DNA of 5,175 nucleotides from assembly GCA_023129265.1 (NCBI GenBank), contig JAGMCJ010000191.1, positions 1 through 5,175 of the forward strand, written 5' to 3'. The notes beneath the pieces are model-generated. The model was not told where the DNA came from. It saw only the letters and a program-made list of their open reading frames with translations, and made no database searches. The DNA comes from Thermoplasmata archaeon (GTDB lineage Archaea > Thermoplasmatota > Thermoplasmata > RBG-16-68-12 > JAGMCJ01). The translations under genes were made by a program, and so were the position numbers. How positions within the stretch are numbered: the stretch's first letter is position 1; the number at the start of each line of letters is the position of its first letter. Shown here in pieces: positions 1-5,175 of the stretch.

Positions 1-727
1 CGTACAACGGGCGATGGTTCTCGAACTCCAGCGTGCAGATCGAATGCGTGATGCCCTCGATGGAATCCTCGAGGCCGTGCGCCCAGTCGTACGTGGCGTA
101 GATGCACCACTTGTCCCCAGTGTTGTGATGGGACGCGTGGAGTATCCTGTACATGACAGGGTCCCTCATGTTCATGTTCCGGTGGGACATGTCGATCCTG
201 GCCCGGAGGACCTTCTCACCGTCCGCGAACTCACCCGCCTTCATGCGCTCCAGCAGGTCGAGGTTCTCCTCCGCGGACCTGTCCCTGTGGGGGCTCTCCT
301 TGCCGGGCGTGGTGAGCGAGCCTCGGTACTCGCTAATCTTCTCCGCTGGCAGGTCGTCCACGTACGCTTTCCCATCCTTCACAAGCTGCACCGCGTACTC
401 GTACATCTGGTCGAAGTAGTCCGAGGCGAAGTACAGCCGGTCCCCCCAGTCGAACCCGAGCCACTTGACGTCCTCGATGATAGCCTTCACGTACTTGTCC
501 TCCTCCTTCATCGGGTTCGTGTCATCGAAACGCAGATTGCACTGTCCCCCGTACTCCTCGGCGATGCCGAAGTTGAGGCAGATGGACTTTGCATGTCCGA
601 TGTGCAGGTAGCCATTGGGCTCAGGCGGGAAGCGAGTGTGCACTCTACCTTTGTGCTTGCCAGTTCTGTTGTCCTCGTCGATTATGTGGCGGATGAAGTC
701 GCGAGCGGGAGGCTCACCGGAACCCAT
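1..727 (-). CDS. glnS: Glutaminyl-tRNA synthetase, N-terminal 242 residues (runs off window)
   Basis: A class I aminoacyl-tRNA synthetase that charges tRNA-Gln with glutamine in the cytoplasm. I translated the frame from ATG at 727-725 and found no stop before the window edge. What is present is most of the Rossmann catalytic domain. Residues 30-48 carry the GlnRS signature HTRFPPEPNGYLHIGHAKS with HIGH at 42-45; RFDDTNP follows at 66-72, and YDWAH then ITHSICTLEF end the segment. By a constant two-residue offset, R32, D68, Y213, H217 and C231 match E. coli R30, D66, Y211, H215 and C229, the glutamine-pocket positions. Archaeal GluRS has a different HIGH region and an ED-TDP type motif, so it is excluded. 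The compact start, without the long eukaryotic N-terminal domain, is bacterial-type. The KMSKS loop and the anticodon-binding barrels lie outside the window. The start is supported by a Shine-Dalgarno site 5 nt upstream. The odd point is GlnRS in an apparently archaeal genome. Confidence 0.95.
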   Translation of the reverse strand, partial: MGSGEPPARDFIRHIIDEDNRTGKHKGRVHTRFPPEPNGYLHIGHAKSICLNFGIAEEYGGQCNLRFDDTNPMKEEDKYVKAIIEDVKWLGFDWGDRLYFASDYFDQMYEYAVQLVKDGKAYVDDLPAEKISEYRGSLTTPGKESPHRDRSAEENLDLLERMKAGEFADGEKVLRARIDMSHRNMNMRDPVMYRILHASHHNTGDKWCIYATYDWAHGLEDSIEGITHSICTLEFENHRPLY

Positions 728-732
728 GATTC

Positions 733-740
733 ATCACCTT
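733..740 (-). promoter_or_regulatory. Shine-Dalgarno site of glnS
   Basis: On the minus strand this reads AAGGTGAT, ending 5 nt before the ATG at 727. It complements the 16S rRNA 3' end (AUCACCU). It fixes the glnS start, which also fits the N-terminus of bacterial GlnRS. Confidence 0.75.
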
Positions 741-780
741 CACTGCCCCTGTTGTGGGAACTCCTTAATCGGGAGTGTCG

Positions 781-790
781 TTATTATATG
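781..790 (-). promoter_or_regulatory. TATA-like box upstream of glnS
   Basis: On the minus strand this reads CATATAATAA, an A/T island in otherwise G+C-rich sequence between the tRNA 3' end and glnS. The usual archaeal spacing of about 25 nt would put the start of transcription near 760, giving a leader of roughly 33 nt that contains the Shine-Dalgarno site. This suggests glnS can be transcribed independently of the tRNA. It is inferred from composition and spacing only. Confidence 0.5.
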
Positions 791-811
791 TATTGTGGTT
801 GGGGCAGGAGA

Positions 812-882
812 TAGCCCCGACCGGATTTGAACCGGTGCCAAGAGGTCCAGAGCCTCGTATGCTGCCGCTACACCACGGGGCT
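812..882 (-). tRNA. tRNA-Gln (anticodon CUG)
   Basis: A 71-nt cloverleaf folded by hand. The 7-bp acceptor stem is AGCCCCG (882-876) with CGGGGCT (819-813), and the discriminator is A73 at 812. The D arm has stem GTGT/GCAT with two G-U pairs and loop AGCGGCA. The anticodon stem is CGAGG/CCTCT around loop CTCTGGA (852-846), placing anticodon CTG at 850-848, which reads the glutamine codon CAG. The variable loop has 4 nt. The T arm is ACCGG-TTCAAAT-CCGGT. CCA is not encoded, as is common in archaea, and no intron is seen. A C27-U43 mismatch sits at the top of the anticodon stem. The A1-U72 first pair with A73 resembles archaeal tRNA-Gln as I recall it; E. coli tRNA-Gln has U1-A72 and G73. The gene lies directly upstream of glnS on the same strand, with its own TATA box. 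Confidence 0.95.
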
Positions 883-908
883 AGTGCGCAGAAATAAGCC
901 ACGATTGG

Positions 909-918
909 CTATAAATTG
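909..918 (-). promoter_or_regulatory. TATA box of the tRNA-Gln gene
   Basis: On the minus strand this reads AATTTATAGC, preceded by an A-rich GAAAC stretch that could serve as a TFB recognition element. Its centre near 913 predicts a transcript start around 886-888, only a few bases before the mature 5' end at 882, which suits a tRNA promoter. It lies in the 73-nt gap after the lysS stop, so the tRNA need not depend on read-through. Confidence 0.65.
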
Positions 919-955
919 TTTCCCTCGTGTCTCCCGGAAAGGTCCTGGCGGTTCT

Positions 956-2545
956 CTACTGGGAGGAGACCTCTTCGAGCCGCCCGAGGACAAAGTCCCT
1001 GTCCAAAACGGAGAGGAACGGAGCGGCCCTGGGCCCCCTCTCCTTCCCCAGGAAGACAAGGTACAGGGACACGAAGAACCTTCTCGTCTTCACGGGAAGC
1101 TCACCGCTCTTCGTCAAGCGCGTCATCGCATTCTTCAGCTCCTCCTCGGTCCAGCGAATGTCGGAGAGCGATTCGCGGAACTTCCCAAGGGCCTCTCTGT
1201 CCGTGCGTTCGAGCTTGTCCTCTATCGAGCGGATGTCCTTCAGGACGTCGATTCTCAGCTCCTCTGGGGCGTGTGTCTGTGTCCAACTCTTCGAGAGCAT
1301 CAGCCTTTTGGCTACCTGCTTCCTCTCATGGTCGCTCAGCTCGGTTGCGAGCACACCTGTGTCCTGGAGTCTCTCGATGGCCCACTCGACCGGGTCCTCG
1401 GGAGGCGCGGTCTGGGCTAGGAGGGAGGCATGCCTGTATGGGATTCGGAATGGCACGGACGAGGGAGCTTTATCGAGCCGCGAAAGCTCGTAGGCTCTTG
1501 CCCTGTCATCGTCCCGGTCCTCGAAGAACAGCCTTTCCGCCTCATCATATCGATCGTGATAGCTGTCCACCTTGGACAGGTCCAGGACGATCCTCTTTGA
1601 CGTGCTGTTGAACAGGTAGACGTATCTCAAGACCTCTGGCTCCCCCACCTCGAGCCATTCCTTCGGAGCAAACCCGAGGAATCCGGAGCTGCTCATATCG
1701 CCCAAGTCCTTGCCCTGGCTTTGCATCCCCACCCACTCGTAGGGTATCCCGTACGGAGGGAGCATATCCATGATCTCGCGGGCGATTTCCTTGCAGCTGT
1801 CCCTCGAACCGCCCGGCGTGGCGTGGTCCTTCCCGAAGGCCTCGATGTCGACTTCCAGGAGCCTCCATAGGGCGGGCCATTCGAGCCGCCAGTTCAGCTT
1901 CCCTTCCTCCAGTCCGGACACGCCGTCGTGCCCTTCCCTGCATCTGTAGTGAACGTCTCCATCCTCTGTCATTCTCGTGGTCTCTGCCGTCCCGATCGTG
2001 TTGCACTCCGTGCAGAACGCGTCGAAGGGTATCCACCCCTCGGGATACTTCCTCTCCCCTCTGTACTTGTTTATCAGTGGCCTCACGGTCTCGCTCTTCT
2101 TGACCAGTTCGAGGACGAATTCGCGCATTTCCTCCTTGCCGTAGACATCTCCGGTCCTCTCCAGTTCCACACCGGGTGCGAACTCTTCCAAGCTGCCGCC
2201 AAAATCCTCCCAATAGTGCTCGACCCAGGAGGAGTGACATCCGAATGGATCGGGGACGTCCTTCAACCGCCAGCTGACGTAGTCCCTTCCCTCGTCTCCG
2301 GGGAACTGAGAGAGCTGCCCCTCCGTTCCTTTCCACGGGTCCTGCGTGTAGAGCACGAGGTACTGCGTGACATCCTTGCCCGCCGCCCTCAACTCTCTCG
2401 ATACCGAGTTCGTGAGGACCACTTCGCCCCTGAGCCTGCCGACATGCTGGAGCCCGCTCACGGAGAGACCCGCTGAGCTATGAACGACATCCTTTCCTCG
2501 AAGGAACTCTTCGATCTGTGGGAGAAGAACATCGAGCCAGTGCAT
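956..2545 (-). CDS. lysS: Class I lysyl-tRNA synthetase
   Basis: Charges tRNA-Lys with lysine in the cytoplasm. This is the class I form (also named lysK), typical of many archaea and unrelated in fold to class II LysRS. The 529 residues match the usual archaeal length. In order: N-terminal MHWLDV; the HIGH-equivalent SGLQHVGR (30-37) in the Rossmann fold; VPDPFGCH (97-104); a probable zinc site with C178, C181, C202 and H206; WRLEWPALW (219-227) and FGKDHATPGGS (237-247); the KMSKS-equivalent DMSSSG (283-288); and an alpha-helical anticodon-binding region ending in FLGKERGPRAAPFLSVLDR (498-516), very like Pyrococcus LysRS. I chose ATG 2545 because MHW aligns with archaeal LysRS starts and lies 4 nt after the gfcR stop (TGAAACCATG). 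An upstream ATG at 2608 would add 21 unalignable residues inside gfcR. No clear Shine-Dalgarno site is seen, so translation is probably coupled to gfcR. Confidence 0.95.
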   Translation of the reverse strand: MHWLDVLLPQIEEFLRGKDVVHSSAGLSVSGLQHVGRLRGEVVLTNSVSRELRAAGKDVTQYLVLYTQDPWKGTEGQLSQFPGDEGRDYVSWRLKDVPDPFGCHSSWVEHYWEDFGGSLEEFAPGVELERTGDVYGKEEMREFVLELVKKSETVRPLINKYRGERKYPEGWIPFDAFCTECNTIGTAETTRMTEDGDVHYRCREGHDGVSGLEEGKLNWRLEWPALWRLLEVDIEAFGKDHATPGGSRDSCKEIAREIMDMLPPYGIPYEWVGMQSQGKDLGDMSSSGFLGFAPKEWLEVGEPEVLRYVYLFNSTSKRIVLDLSKVDSYHDRYDEAERLFFEDRDDDRARAYELSRLDKAPSSVPFRIPYRHASLLAQTAPPEDPVEWAIERLQDTGVLATELSDHERKQVAKRLMLSKSWTQTHAPEELRIDVLKDIRSIEDKLERTDREALGKFRESLSDIRWTEEELKNAMTRLTKSGELPVKTRRFFVSLYLVFLGKERGPRAAPFLSVLDRDFVLGRLEEVSSQ

Positions 2546-2549
2546 GGTT

Positions 2550-3146
2550 TCACGCAATCGTACGGGCCCTGACCAACGCCCTGAGCGGAACTCCGAGGAT
2601 CTCGTCATTGGCTGTCTTGTTCACGAAGACCACGGACAGGACCGGCGTCCCGCCAGCGTCCTGTATGTCGTCTATGGTGCACCTTACGGTGTCGCCAGAG
2701 CTCAGGACATCGTCGACTATGACGACCTTCTTCCCGCTCGGGTCCGCGTAGTTCGAGCTGAAGGCCCCGCCGCCTCGCTCCCTCTCCTGACTGGGCCTGT
2801 AGACTATGAGCTCCCGCTCGAGGTCCTCCGATATGATCGTGGCATAGGGAATGCCGTTGATTGCGATGCCCGCCACGGAATCGAAGTCCCCCTCGCTCTT
2901 CTCCATCTCCTCAAGTATGATATCCGACATGGCTGCGGACACGAAACCGAGCCTGCTACCGTAAACGCCAACGGATCTCCACCCGATTTTGACATCCCTG
3001 GGGGGTTCTCCTCCCTTCATCCCTCTCGTCAGAAGCCACGTCACGGTGTTGACGGAAAGGTGGAGTTCATCCCCAATCTCCTTCTCATTGAAACCCTTCT
3101 CTTTGTACTCAAGGGCCTTCTTCACTAGGTCATCCAACCTCTTCAT
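2550..3146 (-). CDS. gfcR: GfcR-like archaeal transcriptional regulator (PyrE-like HTH/phosphoribosyltransferase)
   Basis: A 198-residue protein of the archaeal family once annotated as orotate phosphoribosyltransferase-like. The founding member, GfcR of halophilic archaea, controls sugar catabolism genes. Residues about 1-45 form a helix-turn-helix (FNEKEIGDELHLSVNTVTWL), presumably for DNA binding. The rest is a type I phosphoribosyltransferase fold with GIAINGIPYAT (93-103) and the PRPP-binding signature VVIVDDVLSSGDT (141-153) intact, so PRPP or a nucleotide may be the effector. The length equals that of known members. True PyrE enzymes lack the N-terminal HTH, so I do not call this PyrE, although pyrK is close by. 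The start at 3146 gives a normal HTH N-terminus and has a purine-rich GAGGGAG at 3151-3157. The stop lies 4 nt from lysS, implying co-transcription. Its target genes here are unknown. Confidence 0.9.
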   Translation of the reverse strand: MKRLDDLVKKALEYKEKGFNEKEIGDELHLSVNTVTWLLTRGMKGGEPPRDVKIGWRSVGVYGSRLGFVSAAMSDIILEEMEKSEGDFDSVAGIAINGIPYATIISEDLERELIVYRPSQERERGGGAFSSNYADPSGKKVVIVDDVLSSGDTVRCTIDDIQDAGGTPVLSVVFVNKTANDEILGVPLRALVRARTIA

Positions 3147-3150
3147 GACT

Positions 3151-3157
3151 CTCCCTC
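3151..3157 (-). promoter_or_regulatory. Probable ribosome binding site of gfcR
   Basis: On the minus strand this reads GAGGGAG, 4 nt before the ATG at 3146. It is an imperfect match to the GGAGGTGA consensus but the only purine-rich element in the leader. Confidence 0.4.
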
Positions 3158-3185
3158 ACTCTTTGAACCTGAATTTGATACTCGG

Positions 3186-3192
3186 TAATAAA
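3186..3192 (-). promoter_or_regulatory. TATA-like box for the gfcR-lysS unit
   Basis: TTTATTA on the minus strand, in the 53-nt gap between the DUF885 stop (3200) and the gfcR start (3146). Archaeal spacing would start transcription near 3163-3166, leaving a leader of under 20 nt. The gap is short enough that read-through from the pyrK-DUF885 unit is equally possible, so this call is tentative. Confidence 0.4.
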
Positions 3193-3199
3193 GATACGC

Positions 3200-4834
3200 T
3201 CAAAGCCCCAATTCCTTCAGTTGCCTGTCGAACTCTATGCGAAGGAACTTGACGGGAATGCTTCCCGCATACAGGATAGTGTCGTGGAAGAACTTCTCCG
3301 AGTACTCCGCACCCATTCTCTCCTTGATTTCGTCCCTCAGCTCCAGGATCAGATGCTTGCCCAGGAGATAGCACAGCTGGTAGCCTTGGTTCTGCGTGTA
3401 TCTCTTCACCTCTGCCAGTGCGAAAGACTCCTCCATTCCGACCTCGTCCTTCAAGAACTTCACGGCCTCATCGAAACTCATCTTGCCCGTGCTGAGATCG
3501 ATGTCCACGATGATCCTGGCGGCCCGCCAGATGAGATCGATGGACTGCATCAATCTGGCTTCTGGACTGTCCTGATAGCCGTGCTCCTTCATCATCTCCT
3601 CGCAGTAGTGGGCCCACCCTTCAACTGTCTCAGTTGCTCCAATGATCGTTCTCACGATTGAGGGGTTGGTGTTCGAGCAGACATGCTGGAGATGATGGCC
3701 CGGGAATGCTTCGTGGACCGACGTGTTCCCTATCACCGCGTAGTTGTGTTCTTTGAGCATCTCGGTTCTTTCCTCGACCGGCGTAACGAGGTAGACGCCC
3801 TGTTGTTCCCGTTCGAACTTCCCGGGTGATGAGTATGCCGCGTGCGGGATCAGGTGCCTCAGGAAATCTGGCGTTTCGATGACCTTGAGAGTCTCGGAGA
3901 TAGGCATCGTCGCTATGTCCCTGTCCACGACGAATTTCCTCACCTGCTCGATCGACTCCCTGTAGAGTCCCATGGCCTCCTCGAAGTCCTTCGGGTGGTC
4001 TCCCTTGACGAGTTCCTTCACCTCGTCGAGGGTCGCGTCGGGTCTGATCTCCTTCGCTATCTCCTCGACCTTCCGCTTTTCCTCTTCGAGGTATCTCTTG
4101 CCGAGGGAGTAGATTTCCTCCACAGGCATCTCAATGCTTGACAGTTTCAGGAGCCTCTCGAACTTCTCTGGACCGATGGCGAAGTCCTCTCTCGCGCTCG
4201 GAAGGAGATTCTTCATCCAGGATGTATAGCCCTGCACGGATTCTACAGTTGCGGCGATGGCTTCCTCAAGCGCGCATAGGTTGTTCTCGTCAAGGGCCTC
4301 CTCTCCTGTTGATGACACGAGGCTGAGAAACCCAGGGAATCGCTCTGCCGATTCGATCTGATTCTCCGTCCAGATCCTCACAGGATCGACTATGAAGCTC
4401 TTGACTCGCTCCAGGTAGATGGGGGCAGCCCTCAGTCTGTTCGTGATGTTCTTGAGACGGACTCCGATCGGCGCGAAATCACGCATGTAGAGGACCATGA
4501 CGTGGCTCCCAATCACGCCCACTCCCGAAGGCGAGGACTCCCAGAACCTGAGCTCTTCCAGTTGGAAGACGCCCAGGTCGAAGTTCGCCAACGCCATGAG
4601 CCTGTCCGTCCTGAAGACCTCGGAAAGCCCGCCTTCATCGAGCGACCGGAAGGCCTCCCTGAACTCCTTCAGCTTCTTGATATGCCCGAGCATCGTCTCC
4701 CGCCGCCCGTCAGGCATGAGACTGTCGTACTCGTGGAGACCGAGACTCGTTCCCCATGATGGATACATCTCAAGCAAATGATCGATGACCTGTTGCACGA
4801 TTTCCTCCAGCTCCTTGTCTGCATCTGATTTCAT
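3200..4834 (-). CDS. DUF885-family putative zinc metallopeptidase
   Basis: A 544-residue protein of the DUF885 family, whose members look like zinc metallopeptidases but mostly lack a known substrate. The core is HEAFPGHH at 374-381, an expanded HExxH-like motif in which H374, E375 and a later histidine are candidate zinc or catalytic residues, followed by EGWAHYCEE at 404-412, whose acidic residues could complete the site. The rest is predicted to be mostly helical, with charged heptad-like stretches around 240-300. The length fits the family. Many bacterial members have an export signal; this one begins MKSDADKELEEIV, with no signal peptide or membrane segment, so it should be cytoplasmic. 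The start is secure: a near-perfect Shine-Dalgarno site precedes it, and it overlaps the pyrK stop by ATGA, so the two are co-transcribed and probably translationally coupled. The family call is strong; peptidase activity is inferred from motifs. Confidence 0.88.
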   Translation of the reverse strand: MKSDADKELEEIVQQVIDHLLEMYPSWGTSLGLHEYDSLMPDGRRETMLGHIKKLKEFREAFRSLDEGGLSEVFRTDRLMALANFDLGVFQLEELRFWESSPSGVGVIGSHVMVLYMRDFAPIGVRLKNITNRLRAAPIYLERVKSFIVDPVRIWTENQIESAERFPGFLSLVSSTGEEALDENNLCALEEAIAATVESVQGYTSWMKNLLPSAREDFAIGPEKFERLLKLSSIEMPVEEIYSLGKRYLEEEKRKVEEIAKEIRPDATLDEVKELVKGDHPKDFEEAMGLYRESIEQVRKFVVDRDIATMPISETLKVIETPDFLRHLIPHAAYSSPGKFEREQQGVYLVTPVEERTEMLKEHNYAVIGNTSVHEAFPGHHLQHVCSNTNPSIVRTIIGATETVEGWAHYCEEMMKEHGYQDSPEARLMQSIDLIWRAARIIVDIDLSTGKMSFDEAVKFLKDEVGMEESFALAEVKRYTQNQGYQLCYLLGKHLILELRDEIKERMGAEYSEKFFHDTILYAGSIPVKFLRIEFDRQLKELGL

Positions 4835-5175
4835 GGAATCACCTCCTTACTTCCGTCTGCTGACCGCCTGAAGACTCCGAAATCCTCAATCTCGATGATG
4901 TCCTTGCCGTTGAACACGGGACCGTCCACGCAGACGTGCAGTCCCCCAAAGGAACAGGAATCGCATATCCCCATGCCACACCTCATGAACCTCTCCAGCG
5001 AGACCTGAACGGGGATGCCCTTCTCCAGGCAGGCGGTCACGACGGCCTTCATCATTTTCTCGGGGCCGCAGGTGAGGACCCTATCGAAGGAACCCTCCTG
5101 GAGAACCTGCAACGCGAGGTCGGACGCGAATCCCTTGTATTCCTTGCTCCCGTCGTCCGTCGATATCCTCACGTC
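4831..5175 (-). CDS. pyrK: Dihydroorotate dehydrogenase electron-transfer subunit, C-terminal 114 residues (5' end outside window)
   Basis: The end of PyrK, the FAD and [2Fe-2S] subunit that passes electrons from the PyrD flavin to NAD+ in pyrimidine synthesis. The frame is open through the window edge. In the visible fragment, RVLTCGPEKMM (residues 32-42) is the end of the ferredoxin-reductase-type NAD-binding domain. VSLERFMRCGMGICDSC (58-74) followed by HVCVDGPVF is the PyrK cluster-binding signature. The cysteines are C66, C71, C74 and C82, spacing C-x4-C-x2-C-x7-C; the last gap is shorter than in Lactococcus PyrK. A GTG near the edge (5172-5170) is an internal valine, not the start. PyrD would be expected nearby outside the window. 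The stop overlaps the DUF885 start (ATGA). Confidence 0.93.
   Translation of the reverse strand, partial: DVRISTDDGSKEYKGFASDLALQVLQEGSFDRVLTCGPEKMMKAVVTACLEKGIPVQVSLERFMRCGMGICDSCSFGGLHVCVDGPVFNGKDIIEIEDFGVFRRSADGSKEVIP
4838..4848 (-). promoter_or_regulatory. Near-perfect Shine-Dalgarno site of the DUF885 gene
   Basis: On the minus strand this reads AAGGAGGTGAT, an almost complete complement of the archaeal 16S rRNA 3' end, with GGAGG 7 nt before the ATG at 4834. It lies inside the last codons of pyrK and is the strongest ribosome binding site in the window. It implies efficient translation of the downstream gene rather than dependence on re-initiation alone. Confidence 0.85.

Noticed and set aside
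760..776. A short inverted repeat, ACTCC-TTAATCG-GGAGT, between the TATA-like box and the glnS start.
   Set aside because: Five base pairs around the predicted transcript start could be an operator or chance. It has no U-run for termination and does not match a riboswitch or T-box.
14..814. A 266-codon open frame on the plus strand, with other long plus-strand frames at 827-1420, 916-1611, 1928-2476 and 2544-3128.
   Set aside because: They lie antisense to recognised genes (glnS, tRNA-Gln, lysS, gfcR), match no family I know and are expected from G+C-rich codon use on the opposite strand.
883..955. A possible terminator between lysS and the tRNA gene.
   Set aside because: I find neither a strong stem nor a clear U-rich run; the A/T patch is better read as the tRNA TATA box.
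1545..2336. A 263-codon minus-strand frame inside lysS.
   Set aside because: It is an arginine- and glycine-rich shadow of lysS in another frame, without recognisable motifs.
2546..2608. An upstream ATG at 2608 giving a 550-residue LysRS.
   Set aside because: The 21 added residues overlap the end of gfcR in another frame, have no Shine-Dalgarno site and do not align with archaeal LysRS, which starts at MHW.
2550..3146. Orotate phosphoribosyltransferase (PyrE) as the function, given pyrK nearby.
   Set aside because: The N-terminal helix-turn-helix and overall layout match the GfcR regulator family; true PyrE lacks that domain.
1..5175. CRISPR arrays, insertion sequences, phage genes or attachment sites, including integration at the tRNA.
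   Set aside because: No repeat-spacer pattern, transposase, integrase or duplicated tRNA 3' end was seen by eye.

Overview
The window looks like a chromosomal segment of an archaeon with a G+C-rich genome. Four things point that way: a GfcR/PyrE-like regulator (HTH plus phosphoribosyltransferase domain, an archaeal family), a class I lysyl-tRNA synthetase of archaeal type, a tRNA gene without encoded CCA and with the A1-U72/A73 end seen in archaeal tRNA-Gln, and TATA-like boxes at the expected distance from starts. Strong Shine-Dalgarno sites are also present. A euryarchaeal or Thermoplasmata-type organism is my guess; the sequence alone does not settle the clade.

Every gene I can support lies on the minus strand, so transcription runs from high to low coordinates. 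In that order: (1) the C-terminal end of pyrK, the iron-sulfur/flavin electron-transfer subunit of dihydroorotate dehydrogenase; (2) a DUF885-family putative zinc metallopeptidase that overlaps pyrK by ATGA and has a near-perfect Shine-Dalgarno site; (3) a short spacer with a probable promoter; (4) a gfcR-like regulator; (5) class I lysyl-tRNA synthetase, starting 4 nt after the gfcR stop; (6) a tRNA-Gln(CUG) gene with its own TATA box; (7) the N-terminal 242 residues of a glutaminyl-tRNA synthetase (GlnRS), again with its own TATA-like box and Shine-Dalgarno site.

The genes fall into three probable transcription units: pyrK-DUF885 (continuing upstream out of the window), gfcR-lysS, and tRNA-Gln followed by glnS. 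The low-coordinate half is an aminoacylation cluster. Its most notable point is a bacterial-type GlnRS directly downstream of a tRNA-Gln gene in an archaeal setting, because archaea classically make Gln-tRNA-Gln indirectly through a non-discriminating GluRS and the GatDE amidotransferase. No CRISPR array, insertion sequence or phage feature was seen. No gene-free stretch exceeds 300 bases. I see no wholly new system; the GlnRS/tRNA-Gln pair is the best lead.
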